The position numbers were made by a program, and so were the translations under genes. Positions 18,132-28,189 of a stretch of DNA of 64,000 bases are shown piece by piece. The first letter of the stretch is position 1. Every line of letters begins with the position of its first letter. Origin of the DNA: Pseudomonas sp. B21-040 (GTDB taxonomy: Bacteria > Pseudomonadota > Gammaproteobacteria > Pseudomonadales > Pseudomonadaceae); contig NZ_CP087176.1 of NCBI RefSeq assembly GCF_024748695.1, forward strand, positions 1,791,501 to 1,855,500. The letters are read 5' to 3'. The notes beneath the pieces were generated by a model. It was not told the origin of the DNA. It did not search any database and saw only the letters and a program-made list of their open reading frames with translations.

Positions 18132-19456
18132 ATCAGCCACGTTGTTGCCCGGCGGTACTGATTGCCGCCCCGGCTTCCGGTCAGGGCAAGACCACCGTCA
18201 CTGCCGCGCTGGCCCGTTTGCATCGCAATCAGGGGCGCAAGGTGCGTGTGTTCAAATGCGGTCCGGACTTTCTTGACCCGATGATCCTCGAGCGCGCCAG
18301 CGGTGCGCCGGTGTATCAATTGGACATGTGGATGGTCGGCGAGCAGGAAAGTCGGCGACTGCTGTGGGAAGCCGCTGCTGAAGCCGACTTGATCCTGATC
18401 GAAGGTGTCATGGGGCTGTTCGACGGCACGCCGTCCAGCGCCGACCTGGCGCGGCACTTCGGAGTGCCGGTGCTCGCGGTGATCGACGGCACTGCCATGG
18501 CGCAGACCTTCGGTGCACTGGCGTTAGGGCTGGCGCGCTATCAAGCGGATTTGCCGTTTGCCGGTGTATTGGCCAACCGCGTGGGCACGCTGCGCCATGC
18601 GCAATTGCTTGAAGGCAGCCTGACCGAAGGCTTGCGTTGGTACGGTGCGTTGTCGCGGGAAACCGGGATCGAGTTGCCGAGCCGTCATCTGGGGCTGGTG
18701 CAGGCCAGCGAGTTGAATGATTTGGACTTGCGTCTCGACGCGGCAGCCGATGCGCTGGCCAGCAGCTGTGAAGTGGCATTGCCGCCGGCGGTAGAGTTTG
18801 CCGCCCCGGATGTGATTGTTGCCGAGCCGTTGCTCGCGGGCGTGCGCATTGCGGTAGCCCGTGACGAAGCGTTCGCCTTCACTTACGGCGCGAGCCTGGA
18901 TTTGCTGCGAGTCATGGGCGCCGAGCTGTCGTTCTTCTCGCCGATCCGCGACCGCCAATTACCGGACGCCGACAGCCTCTACCTGCCGGGCGGTTATCCC
19001 GAATTGCATCATGTCGCACTGTCACAGAACACCCCGATGCTCAACGCAATCCGTGCGCACCATGCGGCCGGTAAACCGTTGTTGGCCGAGTGCGGCGGCA
19101 TGCTGTACTTGCTCGACTCGTTGACCGATGTCGAGGGCACTCGTGCAGAGCTGGTCGGTTTGTTGAAAGGGGACGCGGTGATGCAAAAGCGTCTGGCCGC
19201 GTTGGCTTTGCAAGCGGTCGAGCTGCCGGAAGGTTCGCTGCGCGGCCACACGTATCACCACTCCCTGACCAGCACCGAGCTTGACCCTATCGCGCGCGGC
19301 CTCAGTCCGAACGGCGGTCGCGGCGCCGAGGCGGTTTATCGTGAGGGGCGGATGACCGCGTCGTACGTGCACTTCTATTTTCCATCCAATCCATCGGCCA
19401 TTGCCGCGCTGTTTGCGCCGGACCTTGAGGCCGACTTGCTCGCGAAGCGGCCATGA
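18128..19456 (+). CDS. cobB: Cobyrinate / hydrogenobyrinate a,c-diamide synthase
   Basis: Glutamine- and ATP-dependent amidation of the a and c side chains of the corrin ring. The 442-residue protein begins with the dethiobiotin-synthetase-like P-loop APASGQGKTTVTAAL and ends in a class I glutamine amidotransferase domain with nucleophile C322 in ECGGMLYL and a late His in YVHFYF. It starts with GTG overlapping the cobO stop and overlaps bluB by 4 bp. Confidence 0.95.
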   Translation: MNQPRCCPAVLIAAPASGQGKTTVTAALARLHRNQGRKVRVFKCGPDFLDPMILERASGAPVYQLDMWMVGEQESRRLLWEAAAEADLILIEGVMGLFDGTPSSADLARHFGVPVLAVIDGTAMAQTFGALALGLARYQADLPFAGVLANRVGTLRHAQLLEGSLTEGLRWYGALSRETGIELPSRHLGLVQASELNDLDLRLDAAADALASSCEVALPPAVEFAAPDVIVAEPLLAGVRIAVARDEAFAFTYGASLDLLRVMGAELSFFSPIRDRQLPDADSLYLPGGYPELHHVALSQNTPMLNAIRAHHAAGKPLLAECGGMLYLLDSLTDVEGTRAELVGLLKGDAVMQKRLAALALQAVELPEGSLRGHTYHHSLTSTELDPIARGLSPNGGRGAEAVYREGRMTASYVHFYFPSNPSAIAALFAPDLEADLLAKRP

Positions 19457-20103
19457 GCGACAACGCTTTTTCAGATGCCGAACGCGCAGCGGTCTATCGC
19501 GCCATCGGCGAACGCCGCGACATGCGTCACTTCAGTGGCGGCACGGTCGAGCCCGAGCTGCTGCGACGCCTGCTCGAAGCGGCGCATCAGGCCCCTAGTG
19601 TCGGCCTGATGCAGCCCTGGCGTTTCATCCGCATCAGCGACCGAGACGTGCGCGACAAGATCCAGTTGCTGGTGGAAGAAGAGCGCGTGCGCACCGCCGA
19701 AGCCCTCGGCGAGCGCACCGACGAATTCATGAAGCTCAAGGTCGAAGGCATCAATGACTGTGCCGAAGTGCTGGTCGCCGCGCTGATGGACGATCGCGAG
19801 CGCCACATCTTCGGGCGTCGCACCTTGCCGGAAATGGACATGGCCTCGCTGTCCTGCGCCATCCAGAACTTATGGCTGGCTTCGCGCGCGGAAGGTCTGG
19901 GCATGGGCTGGGTGTCGCTGTTCGAGCCGCAAGCGCTGGCGGACCTGCTGGGTCTGCCGGCCGGGGCCAAGCCGCTGGCGGTTCTTTGTCTGGGGCCGGT
20001 CAAGGAATTCTATCCGGCGCCGATGCTGGTACTCGAAGGTTGGGCGCAAGCGCGTCCGCTGAGTGAGTTGCTGTATGAAAATTATTGGGGAGTGAGTCAA
20101 TGA
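19453..20103 (+). CDS. bluB: 5,6-dimethylbenzimidazole synthase BluB
   Basis: Nitroreductase-fold flavoenzyme of 216 residues that cleaves reduced FMN with oxygen to make 5,6-dimethylbenzimidazole, the lower ligand of B12. Recognisable stretches are [10 protein letters not shown] near the start, [14 protein letters not shown], the middle [18 protein letters not shown], and EGLGMGWVS. It overlaps the genes on both sides by 4 bp. Its presence means this strain can make DMB aerobically and pairs with cobT downstream. Confidence 0.94.
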   Translation: MSDNAFSDAERAAVYRAIGERRDMRHFSGGTVEPELLRRLLEAAHQAPSVGLMQPWRFIRISDRDVRDKIQLLVEEERVRTAEALGERTDEFMKLKVEGINDCAEVLVAALMDDRERHIFGRRTLPEMDMASLSCAIQNLWLASRAEGLGMGWVSLFEPQALADLLGLPAGAKPLAVLCLGPVKEFYPAPMLVLEGWAQARPLSELLYENYWGVSQ

Positions 20104-21008
20104 GTGTGGCGTTATTGAGTGTCGCCGCGGTTGCGCTGGACGCGCTGCTGGGTGAACCCAAACGCTGGCATCCGCTGGTGGCGTTCGGTCGTTTTGCCGA
20201 TCGCATCGAGCAACGTTTCAATTCCGCCGGGCGCGGCTGGCGCAGTCATGGCGTCACGGCGTGGGTGATGGCTGTGTTGCCGCTGACCTTGCTGGCGACG
20301 GCATTGTCCTGGGCGCCTTATATTGGCTGGGTCGTCGAGATTCTTGCGTTGTATTGTGCCCTTGGTCTGCGCAGCCTCGGTGAACACGTCGAGCCGGTGG
20401 CCAAAGCGCTGCGCAGTGATGATCTGGAAGAGGCGCGCAAGCGTGTCGGGTATCTGGTCAGCCGCCAGACCAGTGAACTGGATAAGACTGAAGTCGCCCG
20501 CGCGGCCACCGAATCGGTGCTGGAGAACGGCAGCGATGCGGTGTTCGCCGCGTTGTTCTGGTTTGCCGTGGCCGGCGCACCGGGCGTGGTGCTCTACCGT
20601 TTGAGCAATACGCTGGACGCGATGTGGGGTTATCGCAATGAACGCTTTGAACGATTCGGCTGGGCGGCGGCGAAGATCGACGACATCCTCAACTACATTC
20701 CGGCACGTCTGGTGGCGTTGACCTACGCGCTGCTGGGTAAAACCCGTCTGGCGTTGAAATGCTGGCGCACGCAAGGCCCTACCTGGGACAGCCCGAATGC
20801 CGGCCCGGTCATGGCGGCGGGTGCTGGTGCATTGGGTGTCGAGTTGGGCGGAGCGGCGATTTATCACGGTGAACTGCATCAGCGTCCGCAACTGGGCGAA
20901 GGTGTGCCGGCGGATGCCGACTCCATTGACCGTGGCTGGCAATTGGTCCAGCGCGGGGTATGGTTGTGGTTACTGATTCTCTGCGTGGGGGCTGAATTCT
21001 ATGCTTGA
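20100..21008 (+). CDS. cobD: Adenosylcobinamide-phosphate synthase (CbiB/CobD)
   Basis: Integral membrane enzyme of 302 residues that attaches aminopropanol phosphate to adenosylcobyric acid. The N-terminus [18 protein letters not shown] with the conserved HP and the motif [17 protein letters not shown] are family signatures. Several hydrophobic helices are visible (residues 55-90 and the last 20). The ATG at 20100 overlaps the bluB stop; the frame is open 15 bases further but lacks a better start. It overlaps cobC by 8 bp. Confidence 0.95.
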   Translation: MSVALLSVAAVALDALLGEPKRWHPLVAFGRFADRIEQRFNSAGRGWRSHGVTAWVMAVLPLTLLATALSWAPYIGWVVEILALYCALGLRSLGEHVEPVAKALRSDDLEEARKRVGYLVSRQTSELDKTEVARAATESVLENGSDAVFAALFWFAVAGAPGVVLYRLSNTLDAMWGYRNERFERFGWAAAKIDDILNYIPARLVALTYALLGKTRLALKCWRTQGPTWDSPNAGPVMAAGAGALGVELGGAAIYHGELHQRPQLGEGVPADADSIDRGWQLVQRGVWLWLLILCVGAEFYA

Positions 21009-21993
21009 GCACGGCGGCCGGTTGCGCAAGGCGGCGCTCGAATACGGCATCGCGGAAACCGATTGGCTCGACCTGTCCACCGGTCTGGCGCCGTGGCCTT
21101 TTCCGATCCCGGATATCGAGCCGCGCGCCTGGGCCCGTTTACCGGAAAACGATGACGGCCTGGAGCAGGCGGCCTGCGACTATTACAGTGCAGCGCACGC
21201 GCTGCCGGTGGCTGGTTCGCAAATGGCTATCCAACTGCTGCCGCGTTTGCGCCGTGCCGGTAAGGTCGGGGTGCTGTCGCCGTGTTACGCCGAGCACGCC
21301 GAAGCCTGGCGGCGCTGCGGCTATATCGTGCGCGAAGTGCTGGAGCAGGAAGTCGACTTCTTTCTCGACAGCCTTGACGTGCTGGTAGTGGTCAACCCCA
21401 ACAACCCGACTGGCCTGAGCCTGACGCCAGGCCGTCTGCTCGACTGGCACACTCGACTGGCGTCGCGCGGTGGTTGGCTGGTGGTGGACGAAGCGTTCAT
21501 GGACAACACGCCGCAGCTGAGCCTGGCACCGTTTACTCATCAGGTTGGCTTGATCGTGTTGCGTTCATTCGGCAAGTTTTTTGGTCTGGCCGGTGTGCGG
21601 CTGGGGTTTGTGCTGGCAGAACGCAAGTTGCTCAAATTGCTCGCCGAGCAAGTCGGGCCCTGGGCCGTCAGTGGACCAACCCGGGTGATTGGCCGAGCGT
21701 GTTTGCTGGACACCGAAGGGCACGCCCGCCAGCGCCATCGCAGCGAGGAGGCCAGCGAGCGTCTGGCGCGGCTGCTTGAACAGCAGGGCTTTAAATCTCA
21801 GGGGGGATGCGCTTTGTTTCAGTGGTTGATCACCGAACAGGCTGAGCAACTGCATGAGTTCATGGCGCGGCAGGGCATTTTGCTGCGGTTGTTTGCTCAC
21901 AACAGCAGCCTGCGTTTTGGCTTGCCCGCCGACGAAGCGGACTGGGCGCGCCTCAAGCAAGCCTTCGAAGCCTACGCCAAGGAAACAAAATGA
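21001..21993 (+). CDS. cobC: Threonine-phosphate decarboxylase
   Basis: PLP-dependent aminotransferase-fold enzyme (330 residues) that makes (R)-1-amino-2-propanol O-phosphate from threonine phosphate for the corrin side chain. The N-terminus MLEHGGRL and [10 protein letters not shown] are typical, VVNPNNPTG is the cofactor-contact motif, and the Schiff-base lysine is K192 in [15 protein letters not shown]. Its product is the substrate of the enzyme encoded just upstream. Confidence 0.94.
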   Translation: MLEHGGRLRKAALEYGIAETDWLDLSTGLAPWPFPIPDIEPRAWARLPENDDGLEQAACDYYSAAHALPVAGSQMAIQLLPRLRRAGKVGVLSPCYAEHAEAWRRCGYIVREVLEQEVDFFLDSLDVLVVVNPNNPTGLSLTPGRLLDWHTRLASRGGWLVVDEAFMDNTPQLSLAPFTHQVGLIVLRSFGKFFGLAGVRLGFVLAERKLLKLLAEQVGPWAVSGPTRVIGRACLLDTEGHARQRHRSEEASERLARLLEQQGFKSQGGCALFQWLITEQAEQLHEFMARQGILLRLFAHNSSLRFGLPADEADWARLKQAFEAYAKETK

Positions 21994-23441
21994 CGACGTT
22001 GATGGTGCAGGGCACCACGTCCGACGCCGGTAAAAGCACGCTGGTGACGGCGCTGTGTCGCTGGGTGACCCGCCACGGCGTGCGCGTCGTGCCGTTCAAG
22101 CCGCAGAACATGGCGCTCAATAGCGCGGTGACCGCTGACGGTGGCGAAATCGGTCGCGCGCAAGCCGTGCAAGCCCAGGCCGCCAACCTCGAACCCCACA
22201 CCGACATGAACCCGGTGCTGCTCAAACCCAACAGCGACACCGGCGCCCAAGTGATCATCCATGGTCGCGCCGTCACCACGATGAACGCGGTCGCCTATCA
22301 CGACTACAAAACCATCGCCATGCAAGCGGTGCTGGCTTCTCACGAACGCTTGAGTGCGGCGTATCCGGTGGTGATGGTCGAAGGCGCGGGCTCGCCGGCC
22401 GAGATCAATCTGCGTGCCGGCGATATCGCCAACATGGGCTTCGCCGAAGCGGTGGATTGCCCGGTGGTGCTGATTGCCGACATCAATCGCGGCGGGGTTT
22501 TCGCGCATCTGGTGGGCACGCTGGAACTGCTGTCACCGACTGAACAGGCGCGGGTCAAAGGTTTCATCATCAACCGTTTTCGTGGCGACCTCGCCTTGCT
22601 GCAGCCGGGGTTGGACTGGCTGGAAGCGCGCACCGGCAAACCGGTGATCGGCGTGCTGCCCTACGTGATGGACTTGCACCTGGAGGCTGAAGACGGCATC
22701 GATCAGCGCCAGACCGACAAGGCTGACCATGTGCTCAAAGTGGTGGTGCCGGTGCTACCGCGCATCAGCAACCACACCGATTTCGATCCGTTGCGCCTGC
22801 ATCCGCAAGTGGACCTGCAATTCATCGGCCCCGGCCAGGCGATTCCACCGGCCGACCTGATCATCCTGCCGGGCTCGAAAAGCGTACGCAGCGACCTCGC
22901 GTACCTGCGGGCCAATGGCTGGGAAACGGCGATCCGTCGTCATCTGCGTTACGGCGGTAAAGTGCTGGGGATTTGCGGAGGACTGCAAATGCTCGGTGAA
23001 CAGGTGCATGACCCGCTGGGCCTTGAAGGCGCACCGGGCTCCAGCGCTGGCCTGGGGTTGCTGGCGTTCCAGACCCAACTCGAAGAAGAGAAACAATTGC
23101 GCAATGTGCGCGGTCGCCTGGCCCTGGAAGATGCAGTGGTCAGCGGCTATGAAATCCATGCGGGCGTAACCACCGGGCCGGCGTTGGAAAACGCGGCCGT
23201 GCAGTTGGACGATGGTCGCTGCGATGGCGCGCAAAGTGCCGATGGACAGATTTTCGGCACCTACCTGCATGGCCTGTTTGAATCGCCGGCAGCGTGCGGT
23301 GCGTTGTTGCGTTGGGCCGGTTTGCAGCAGGTGCAGGACGTCGATTACCACGCCTTGCGCGAGCGCGATATCGAACGGCTGGCGGATCTGGTGGAGAAGC
23401 ATCTGGATACCGGGCTGTTGCGAGAGCTCTGCGGGTTTTGA
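21990..23441 (+). CDS. cobQ: Cobyric acid synthase
   Basis: Amidates the b, d, e and g side chains of adenosylcobyrinic diamide using glutamine and ATP. The 483-residue protein has the N-terminal P-loop [15 protein letters not shown], the motif [11 protein letters not shown], and a C-terminal glutamine amidotransferase domain with nucleophile C329 in GICGGLQML and a His in YLHGLFES. It overlaps cobC by 4 bp. A REP doublet lies between it and cobU. Confidence 0.96.
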   Translation: MTTLMVQGTTSDAGKSTLVTALCRWVTRHGVRVVPFKPQNMALNSAVTADGGEIGRAQAVQAQAANLEPHTDMNPVLLKPNSDTGAQVIIHGRAVTTMNAVAYHDYKTIAMQAVLASHERLSAAYPVVMVEGAGSPAEINLRAGDIANMGFAEAVDCPVVLIADINRGGVFAHLVGTLELLSPTEQARVKGFIINRFRGDLALLQPGLDWLEARTGKPVIGVLPYVMDLHLEAEDGIDQRQTDKADHVLKVVVPVLPRISNHTDFDPLRLHPQVDLQFIGPGQAIPPADLIILPGSKSVRSDLAYLRANGWETAIRRHLRYGGKVLGICGGLQMLGEQVHDPLGLEGAPGSSAGLGLLAFQTQLEEEKQLRNVRGRLALEDAVVSGYEIHAGVTTGPALENAAVQLDDGRCDGAQSADGQIFGTYLHGLFESPAACGALLRWAGLQQVQDVDYHALRERDIERLADLVEKHLDTGLLRELCGF

Positions 23442-23450
23442 GCTGAGTTA

Positions 23451-23557
23451 GAGGCCGCCATCGCGGGCAAGCCCGCTCCCACAGGTTGTGTGGGAGGGCA
23501 AGAAATCTGCGAACAGGCTCGATCCTTGTGGGAGCGGGCTTGCCCGCGATGAGGCCC
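23451..23557. repeat. Inverted REP doublet inside the cobalamin cluster
   Basis: ATCGCGGGCAAGCCCGCTCC on the left and its inverse GGAGCGGGCTTGCCCGCGAT on the right, with a spacer of about 55 bases. It fills the only long gap (about 147 bases) in the cluster, between cobQ and cobU. Confidence 0.9.
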
Positions 23558-23588
23558 CCAACGACACCGATGATTTAAAGGAATGAAC

Positions 23589-24110
23589 ATGCTGCAACTA
23601 ATCCTCGGCGGCGCCCGCTCCGGCAAGAGCCGTCTGGCTGAAAAACTGGCGACAGACAGCCAACTGGCCGTGACCTACATCGCCACCAGCCAACCACTGG
23701 ACGGCGAAATGAACGACCGCGTCGCCCATCACCGTGCCCGTCGTCCCGCCGAATGGGCCTTGATCGAAGAACCGGTCGAACTCGCCCGCGTCCTGCGCGA
23801 AACCGCCAGTGCCAACCGTTGCCTGCTGGTGGATTGCCTGACGCTGTGGATGACCAATCTGCTGATGCTCGACGACGCCGAACGTCTCAACGCTGAACGC
23901 GAAGCCCTGTTGGACTGCCTGGCCTCGTTGCCGGGTGAAATCATTTTTGTCAGCAACGAAACCGGAATGGGTGTCGTGCCGCTGGGCGAATTGACTCGCC
24001 GCTACGTCGATGAAGCCGGTTGGCTGCATCAAGCTCTGGCCGAGCGCTGCCAACGTGTCGTCCTGACCGTCGCCGGCCTGCCCCTGACTCTGAAAGGAAC
24101 TGCGTTATGA
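23589..24110 (+). CDS. cobU: Adenosylcobinamide kinase / guanylyltransferase
   Basis: Bifunctional enzyme (also named CobP) that phosphorylates adenosylcobinamide and adds GMP to give AdoCbi-GDP. The 173-residue protein shows the P-loop [15 protein letters not shown], the HRARRPAEW motif with its catalytic His, and the [11 protein letters not shown] and [11 protein letters not shown] stretches. The ATG at 23589 is six bases after AGGA; an ATG at 23583 is too close. Overlaps cobT by 4 bp. Confidence 0.95.
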   Translation: MLQLILGGARSGKSRLAEKLATDSQLAVTYIATSQPLDGEMNDRVAHHRARRPAEWALIEEPVELARVLRETASANRCLLVDCLTLWMTNLLMLDDAERLNAEREALLDCLASLPGEIIFVSNETGMGVVPLGELTRRYVDEAGWLHQALAERCQRVVLTVAGLPLTLKGTAL

Positions 24111-25162
24111 CTCAATCCTGGTGGCTGAACCCGTGCAAGTCGATCGATGCGCACGCCATCGAACAGGCTGTGGCGCGTCAACAGCAGCTGACCAAACCGG
24201 CCGGCTCGCTTGGCCGACTGGAATCGGTGGCGGTGCAATTGGCCGGATTGCAGGGGCAGCTCAAACCCAGTCTGGATCAACTGTGGATCGCGATTTTTGC
24301 CGGTGACCATGGTGTCGTGGCGGAAGGCGTGTCGGCGTTTCCTCAGGAAGTCACCGGGCAAATGCTCCACAACTTCGTCACCGGTGGCGCAGCGATCAGC
24401 GTGTTGGCGCGGCAATTGGGCGCGTCCCTGGAAGTGGTTGATCTGGGTACGGTGACGCCGACGCTGAATCTGTCGGGTGTGCGTCATCTGAACATTGGCC
24501 CCGGTACGGCGAATTTCGTCAATGGCCCGGCCATGACCGCAGCCCAGGGTGAACTCGCCTTGCACGCCGGTCGTGACAGCGTGCAGCGCGCCCTCGCGGC
24601 AGGAGCGCAGTTGTTCATCGGCGGCGAAATGGGCATTGGCAACACCACCGCAGCCAGTGCGTTGGCCTGTGCCTTGCTCGATTGCCCGGTAGCGCATCTG
24701 GCCGGGCCGGGCACCGGTCTGGACGCGGCGGGTGTCAATCACAAAGCCCAGGTTATCGAGCGTGCGTTGGCGCTTCACAGTGCTCAGCGCGGGGACGTTT
24801 TGCAGACGTTGTTCAATCTGGGCGGCTTTGAAATAGCCGCGCTGGTGGGGGCGTACCTGGCGTGTGCGCAAGAAGGTGTGGCCGTGCTGGTAGACGGATT
24901 CATTTGCAGCGTCGCGGCATTGGTGGCGGTGCGTTTGAACCCCGAGTGTCGGCCGTGGTTGTTGTTTGGCCATCGGGGTGCCGAGCCGGGCCATCGCCAT
25001 GTACTGGAAAGCCTGAACGCCGAACCTCTGTTGGACCTGGGCCTGCGACTGGGCGAGGGTAGCGGTGCCGCGTTGGCCGTGCCGTTGTTGCGTCTGGCTT
25101 GCGATCTGCACGGGCAAATGGCGACCTTCGCCGAAGCGGCGGTTGCGGATCGTCCGGTATGA
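24107..25162 (+). CDS. cobT: Nicotinate-nucleotide--dimethylbenzimidazole phosphoribosyltransferase
   Basis: Makes alpha-ribazole phosphate from nicotinate mononucleotide and DMB, so it uses the product of BluB in the same operon. The 351-residue protein starts at 24107, overlapping cobU. It shows [10 protein letters not shown] near the N-terminus, [35 protein letters not shown], and GHRGAEPGH with a late catalytic Glu region. Also called CobU in the P. denitrificans scheme. Confidence 0.95.
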   Translation: MTQSWWLNPCKSIDAHAIEQAVARQQQLTKPAGSLGRLESVAVQLAGLQGQLKPSLDQLWIAIFAGDHGVVAEGVSAFPQEVTGQMLHNFVTGGAAISVLARQLGASLEVVDLGTVTPTLNLSGVRHLNIGPGTANFVNGPAMTAAQGELALHAGRDSVQRALAAGAQLFIGGEMGIGNTTAASALACALLDCPVAHLAGPGTGLDAAGVNHKAQVIERALALHSAQRGDVLQTLFNLGGFEIAALVGAYLACAQEGVAVLVDGFICSVAALVAVRLNPECRPWLLFGHRGAEPGHRHVLESLNAEPLLDLGLRLGEGSGAALAVPLLRLACDLHGQMATFAEAAVADRPV

Positions 25163-25734
25163 CGTTGCGTCTGGACGTGTTGCGCCATGGTGAGACCGAA
25201 CTCGGTGGCGGGTTGCGCGGCAGTCTCGACGACGCGCTGACCGCCAAGGGCTGGGAGCAGATGCGCGCGGCGGTGATCGAGCAGGGGCCGTGGGATCGAT
25301 TGGTCAGTTCGCCGTTGCAGCGTTGTGCTCGGTTTGCGCAAGAGCTCGGTGCGCAACTGGGTTTGCCGGTGCAATTGGAGAAAGACCTGCAAGAACTGCA
25401 CTTCGGTTCATGGGAAGGGCAGAGCGCAGCGGCGTTGATGGAAACCGATGCCGAGGCGTTGGGGCTGTTCTGGGCTGATCCCTATTCGTTTACACCGCCG
25501 GATGGCGAGCGGGTGGCAGATTTTTCCGTTCGGGTATTGGCGGCCATCGAACGCCTGTCCGTGGCCTACGCTGGCGAGCGGATTCTGTTGATCAGCCATG
25601 GTGGCGTCATGCGTTTGTTGCTGGCTCAGGCGCGGGGGTTGCCGCGTGAGCAGTTGCTCGATGTCGAAGTCGCTCACGGCGCGTTGTTTTCGTTGAGTGT
25701 CGAGGCCGGCGTCATTCTCAAGGAAGCGAACTGA
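25159..25734 (+). CDS. cobC: Alpha-ribazole phosphatase (histidine phosphatase family)
   Basis: A 191-residue member of the histidine phosphatase superfamily. The nucleophilic His is in the N-terminal LRHGETE, and the second catalytic His is in [11 protein letters not shown]. An early Arg-Cys pair in [10 protein letters not shown] is also typical. In this context it should remove the phosphate of alpha-ribazole phosphate or of the nearly finished cobalamin. Its start overlaps cobT. The name cobC is also used for the decarboxylase upstream in another naming system. Confidence 0.88.
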   Translation: MTLRLDVLRHGETELGGGLRGSLDDALTAKGWEQMRAAVIEQGPWDRLVSSPLQRCARFAQELGAQLGLPVQLEKDLQELHFGSWEGQSAAALMETDAEALGLFWADPYSFTPPDGERVADFSVRVLAAIERLSVAYAGERILLISHGGVMRLLLAQARGLPREQLLDVEVAHGALFSLSVEAGVILKEAN

Positions 25735-25736
25735 AC

Positions 25737-26468
25737 ATGCTGCCGTTCTGGATCGCCCTGCAATTTTTGAGCAGTCTGCCGATTCGTCTGCCCGGCATGC
25801 CGACGCCAGAGGAATTGGGGCGGTCGCTGCTGTTTTATCCGTTGGTGGGGCTGCTGTTCGGTGTGGTTCTGTGGGCATTGAACTGGCTGTTGCTGGGCAC
25901 GCCATTATTGCTGCATGCCGCGTTGTTGCTGACCGTTTGGGTATTGCTCAGCGGCGGGTTGCACCTGGACGGTCTGGCCGATAGCGCCGACGCATGGCTG
26001 GGTGGCTTCGGTGACCGTGAGCGCACACTGACGATTATGAAGGACCCGCGCAGCGGCCCGATTGCCGTGGTGACGCTGGTGTTGGTGCTGCTGCTGAAGT
26101 TCGCCGCATTGCTGGCGTTGATCGAGCAGCCGCACAGTATTTTCCTGGTCATCGTTCCGCTAATCGGCCGCAGCGCGATGCTGGGTTTATTCCTGACCAC
26201 GCCGTACGTGCGCGCTGGCGGGTTGGGGCAAGCGCTGGCCGATCATCTGCCGCGATTGGCCGGTAAGCAGGTGTTGGCGGTCAGCGCATTGGCCTGTGTA
26301 TTGATCGCGGGTCTGAGCGGTGTCGTCGCGGTAGTTTTAGCGGCGGTGGTGTTCGCCTGCTTACGGCGGCAAATGGTGCGGCGATTGGGTGGTACGACTG
26401 GCGACACCGCCGGCGCACTCCTGGAATTGCTGGAAGTGGCGGTGCTGGTGGGCTTGGCGATCTTCTAA
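25737..26468 (+). CDS. cobS: Cobalamin synthase (adenosylcobinamide-GDP ribazoletransferase)
   Basis: Integral membrane enzyme (243 residues) that joins AdoCbi-GDP and alpha-ribazole to finish the cofactor. The conserved acidic motif LHLDGLADSADAWLGG lies after two N-terminal helices, and MKDPRSGPIAVV follows. Several more hydrophobic helices end in the last residues. It begins 2 bases after the phosphatase stop. It is the last gene of the operon; the next gene has its own promoter. Confidence 0.95.
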   Translation: MLPFWIALQFLSSLPIRLPGMPTPEELGRSLLFYPLVGLLFGVVLWALNWLLLGTPLLLHAALLLTVWVLLSGGLHLDGLADSADAWLGGFGDRERTLTIMKDPRSGPIAVVTLVLVLLLKFAALLALIEQPHSIFLVIVPLIGRSAMLGLFLTTPYVRAGGLGQALADHLPRLAGKQVLAVSALACVLIAGLSGVVAVVLAAVVFACLRRQMVRRLGGTTGDTAGALLELLEVAVLVGLAIF

Positions 26469-26487
26469 TCTTCCCACATCATGTAAC

Positions 26488-26518
26488 TTGATTTAACACA
26501 ACCACGGGTATATACACG
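26488..26518 (+). promoter_or_regulatory. marR promoter with overlapping operator-like site
   Basis: A good sigma-70 promoter: TTGATT at 26488-26493, 17-base spacer, TATACA at 26511-26516. The motif CGGGTATATACACG (26505-26518) covers the -10 and resembles the perfect palindrome found before the MFS gene. The expected start of transcription falls at or next to the A of the ATG. Confidence 0.7.
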
Positions 26519-26522
26519 CACC

Positions 26523-26927
26523 ATGCTCGACTCCCAATGTTTATGCATCAACCTGCGTCGCGCCGCCCGTGGCGTCAGCAGGCATTACGACGGCGCTCTG
26601 GACGGCTTCGGAATCAACGTTGCCCAGTATTCTTTGCTGTGTAATTTGCAACGACTGGATCAACCGAGTATTTCCACCCTGGCCGAGGCCATGGGCCTGG
26701 ACCGCAGCACCTTGGGGCGCAATTTGCGCGTGCTTGAAGGCGAAGGGCTGGTAGCGCTGGCCGAAGGCGAGGACATGCGCAATCGCATTGTTCGCCTGAC
26801 CGAGGCCGGTGCCGAACGTCTGAAGGCCGCCTTGCCCGCCTGGGAGGCCGCGCAACAGCGGTTGGTGGACCGCCTGGGGGCCGAGAAACGTGAAACCTTG
26901 CTGCGACTGCTGGACGAACTGGCGTAA
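26523..26927 (+). CDS. MarR family transcriptional regulator
   Basis: A 134-residue winged-helix protein. The recognition helix lies around SISTLAEAMGLDRSTLGRNL (residues 50-70) and the wing around EGLVALAEGEDMRNRIVRLT. MarR proteins bind as dimers to palindromes of about 16 bases and are released by small ligands. It lies 53 bases before an MFS exporter. Similar sites precede both genes, which suggests that it represses itself and the exporter. No ribosome site is visible before the ATG. Confidence 0.9.
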   Translation: MLDSQCLCINLRRAARGVSRHYDGALDGFGINVAQYSLLCNLQRLDQPSISTLAEAMGLDRSTLGRNLRVLEGEGLVALAEGEDMRNRIVRLTEAGAERLKAALPAWEAAQQRLVDRLGAEKRETLLRLLDELA

Positions 26928-26948
26928 GGCCGGTTTTTCCGATCTTAA

Positions 26949-26964
26949 GCGGGTATATACCCGC
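26949..26964 (+). promoter_or_regulatory. Perfect palindrome, probable MarR operator
   Basis: GCGGGTATATACCCGC is a perfect 16-base palindrome that contains a TATATA -10-like core, 17 bases before the MFS start codon at 26981. The same GGGTATATAC core lies in the marR promoter. A good -35 is not seen, so the promoter call is weaker than the operator call. Confidence 0.7.
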
Positions 26965-26980
26965 TACCGGAGAATAAGAA

Positions 26981-28189
26981 ATGACATCGATGTGGCGTAC
27001 TTGCGGTTGGGTGTTATTGGGGAGTGCGCTGATCCTTGCGTTGTCTTTGGGCGTGCGGCACGGCTTCGGACTGTTTCTGGCGCCGATGAGCGCGGAGTTC
27101 GGCTGGGGGCGTGAGACATTTGCGTTTGCCATCGCCTTGCAAAATCTGATCTGGGGCCTGGCGCAGCCCTTCACCGGCGCGCTGGCCGACCGTTTTGGCG
27201 CGGCGAAAGTGGTGCTGGTCGGTGGCGTGCTGTATGCGCTGGGCCTGGTGTTCATGGGCTTGTCCGATTCCGCCGTGACCCTGTCCCTGAGCGCCGGCCT
27301 GCTGATCGGCATCGGTCTGTCGGGCACCTCGTTCTCGGTGATCCTCGGCGTGGTGGGGCGTGCGGTGCCGCCCGAGAAGCGCAGCATGGGCATGGGTATC
27401 GCCAGTGCCGCCGGTTCGTTCGGTCAGTTCGCGATGTTGCCGGGCACGCTGGGCTTGATCGGCTGGCTCGGCTGGTCCGCCGCGTTGCTGGTGCTCGGCC
27501 TGTTGGTGGCGTTGATCGTGCCGCTGGTGAGCATGCTCAAGGACAAGCCGCTGCCGACGCTCGGTCATGAACAAACCCTCAGCGAAGCGCTGCGTGAAGC
27601 CTGTTCCCATTCTGGTTTCTGGCTGCTGGCGTTCGGCTTTTTCGTTTGCGGTTTCCAGGTGGTGTTCATCGGCGTGCATTTGCCGGCGTATCTGGTGGAT
27701 CAGCACCTGCCGGCGACGGTCGGCACGACGGTGCTGGCGCTGATCGGGTTGTTCAACATCTTCGGCACCTACACCGCAGGCTGGCTTGGCGGGCGCATGT
27801 CAAAACCGCGCTTGCTCACCGGTTTGTACTTGCTGCGGGCGGTGGTGATTGCGCTGTTCCTGTGGGCGCCGGTCACCACGACCACGGCATACCTGTTCGG
27901 CATGGCCATGGGTTTCCTGTGGTTGTCGACCGTGCCGTTGACCAACGGCACCGTGGCGACCTTGTTCGGTGTCCGAAATCTGTCCATGCTCGGCGGGATT
28001 GTTTTCCTGTTTCACCAGCTCGGCTCGTTTCTGGGCGGCTGGTTGGGCGGGGTGGTGTACGACCGAACCGGGAGTTACGACTTGATCTGGCAAGTGGCAA
28101 TTCTTTTGAGCCTGCTGGCCGCTGCCCTCAACTGGCCAGTGCGTGAGCGGCCGGTAGCGCGGTTGCAATCACAAATGAGTGCGATATGA
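26981..28189 (+). CDS. MFS transporter
   Basis: A 402-residue major facilitator protein with 12 hydrophobic segments. The loop between helices 2 and 3 carries the family signature GALADRFGAAKVVL near residue 70. A second related loop (AGWLGGRMSKPRL) in the second half shows the internal duplication. The closest described group is the oxalate/formate or monocarboxylate-like branch, but the substrate is unknown. GGAG lies before the ATG. The upstream palindrome and the adjacent MarR gene suggest ligand-induced expression. Its stop overlaps a 40-residue membrane peptide gene. Confidence 0.9.
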   Translation: MTSMWRTCGWVLLGSALILALSLGVRHGFGLFLAPMSAEFGWGRETFAFAIALQNLIWGLAQPFTGALADRFGAAKVVLVGGVLYALGLVFMGLSDSAVTLSLSAGLLIGIGLSGTSFSVILGVVGRAVPPEKRSMGMGIASAAGSFGQFAMLPGTLGLIGWLGWSAALLVLGLLVALIVPLVSMLKDKPLPTLGHEQTLSEALREACSHSGFWLLAFGFFVCGFQVVFIGVHLPAYLVDQHLPATVGTTVLALIGLFNIFGTYTAGWLGGRMSKPRLLTGLYLLRAVVIALFLWAPVTTTTAYLFGMAMGFLWLSTVPLTNGTVATLFGVRNLSMLGGIVFLFHQLGSFLGGWLGGVVYDRTGSYDLIWQVAILLSLLAAALNWPVRERPVARLQSQMSAI

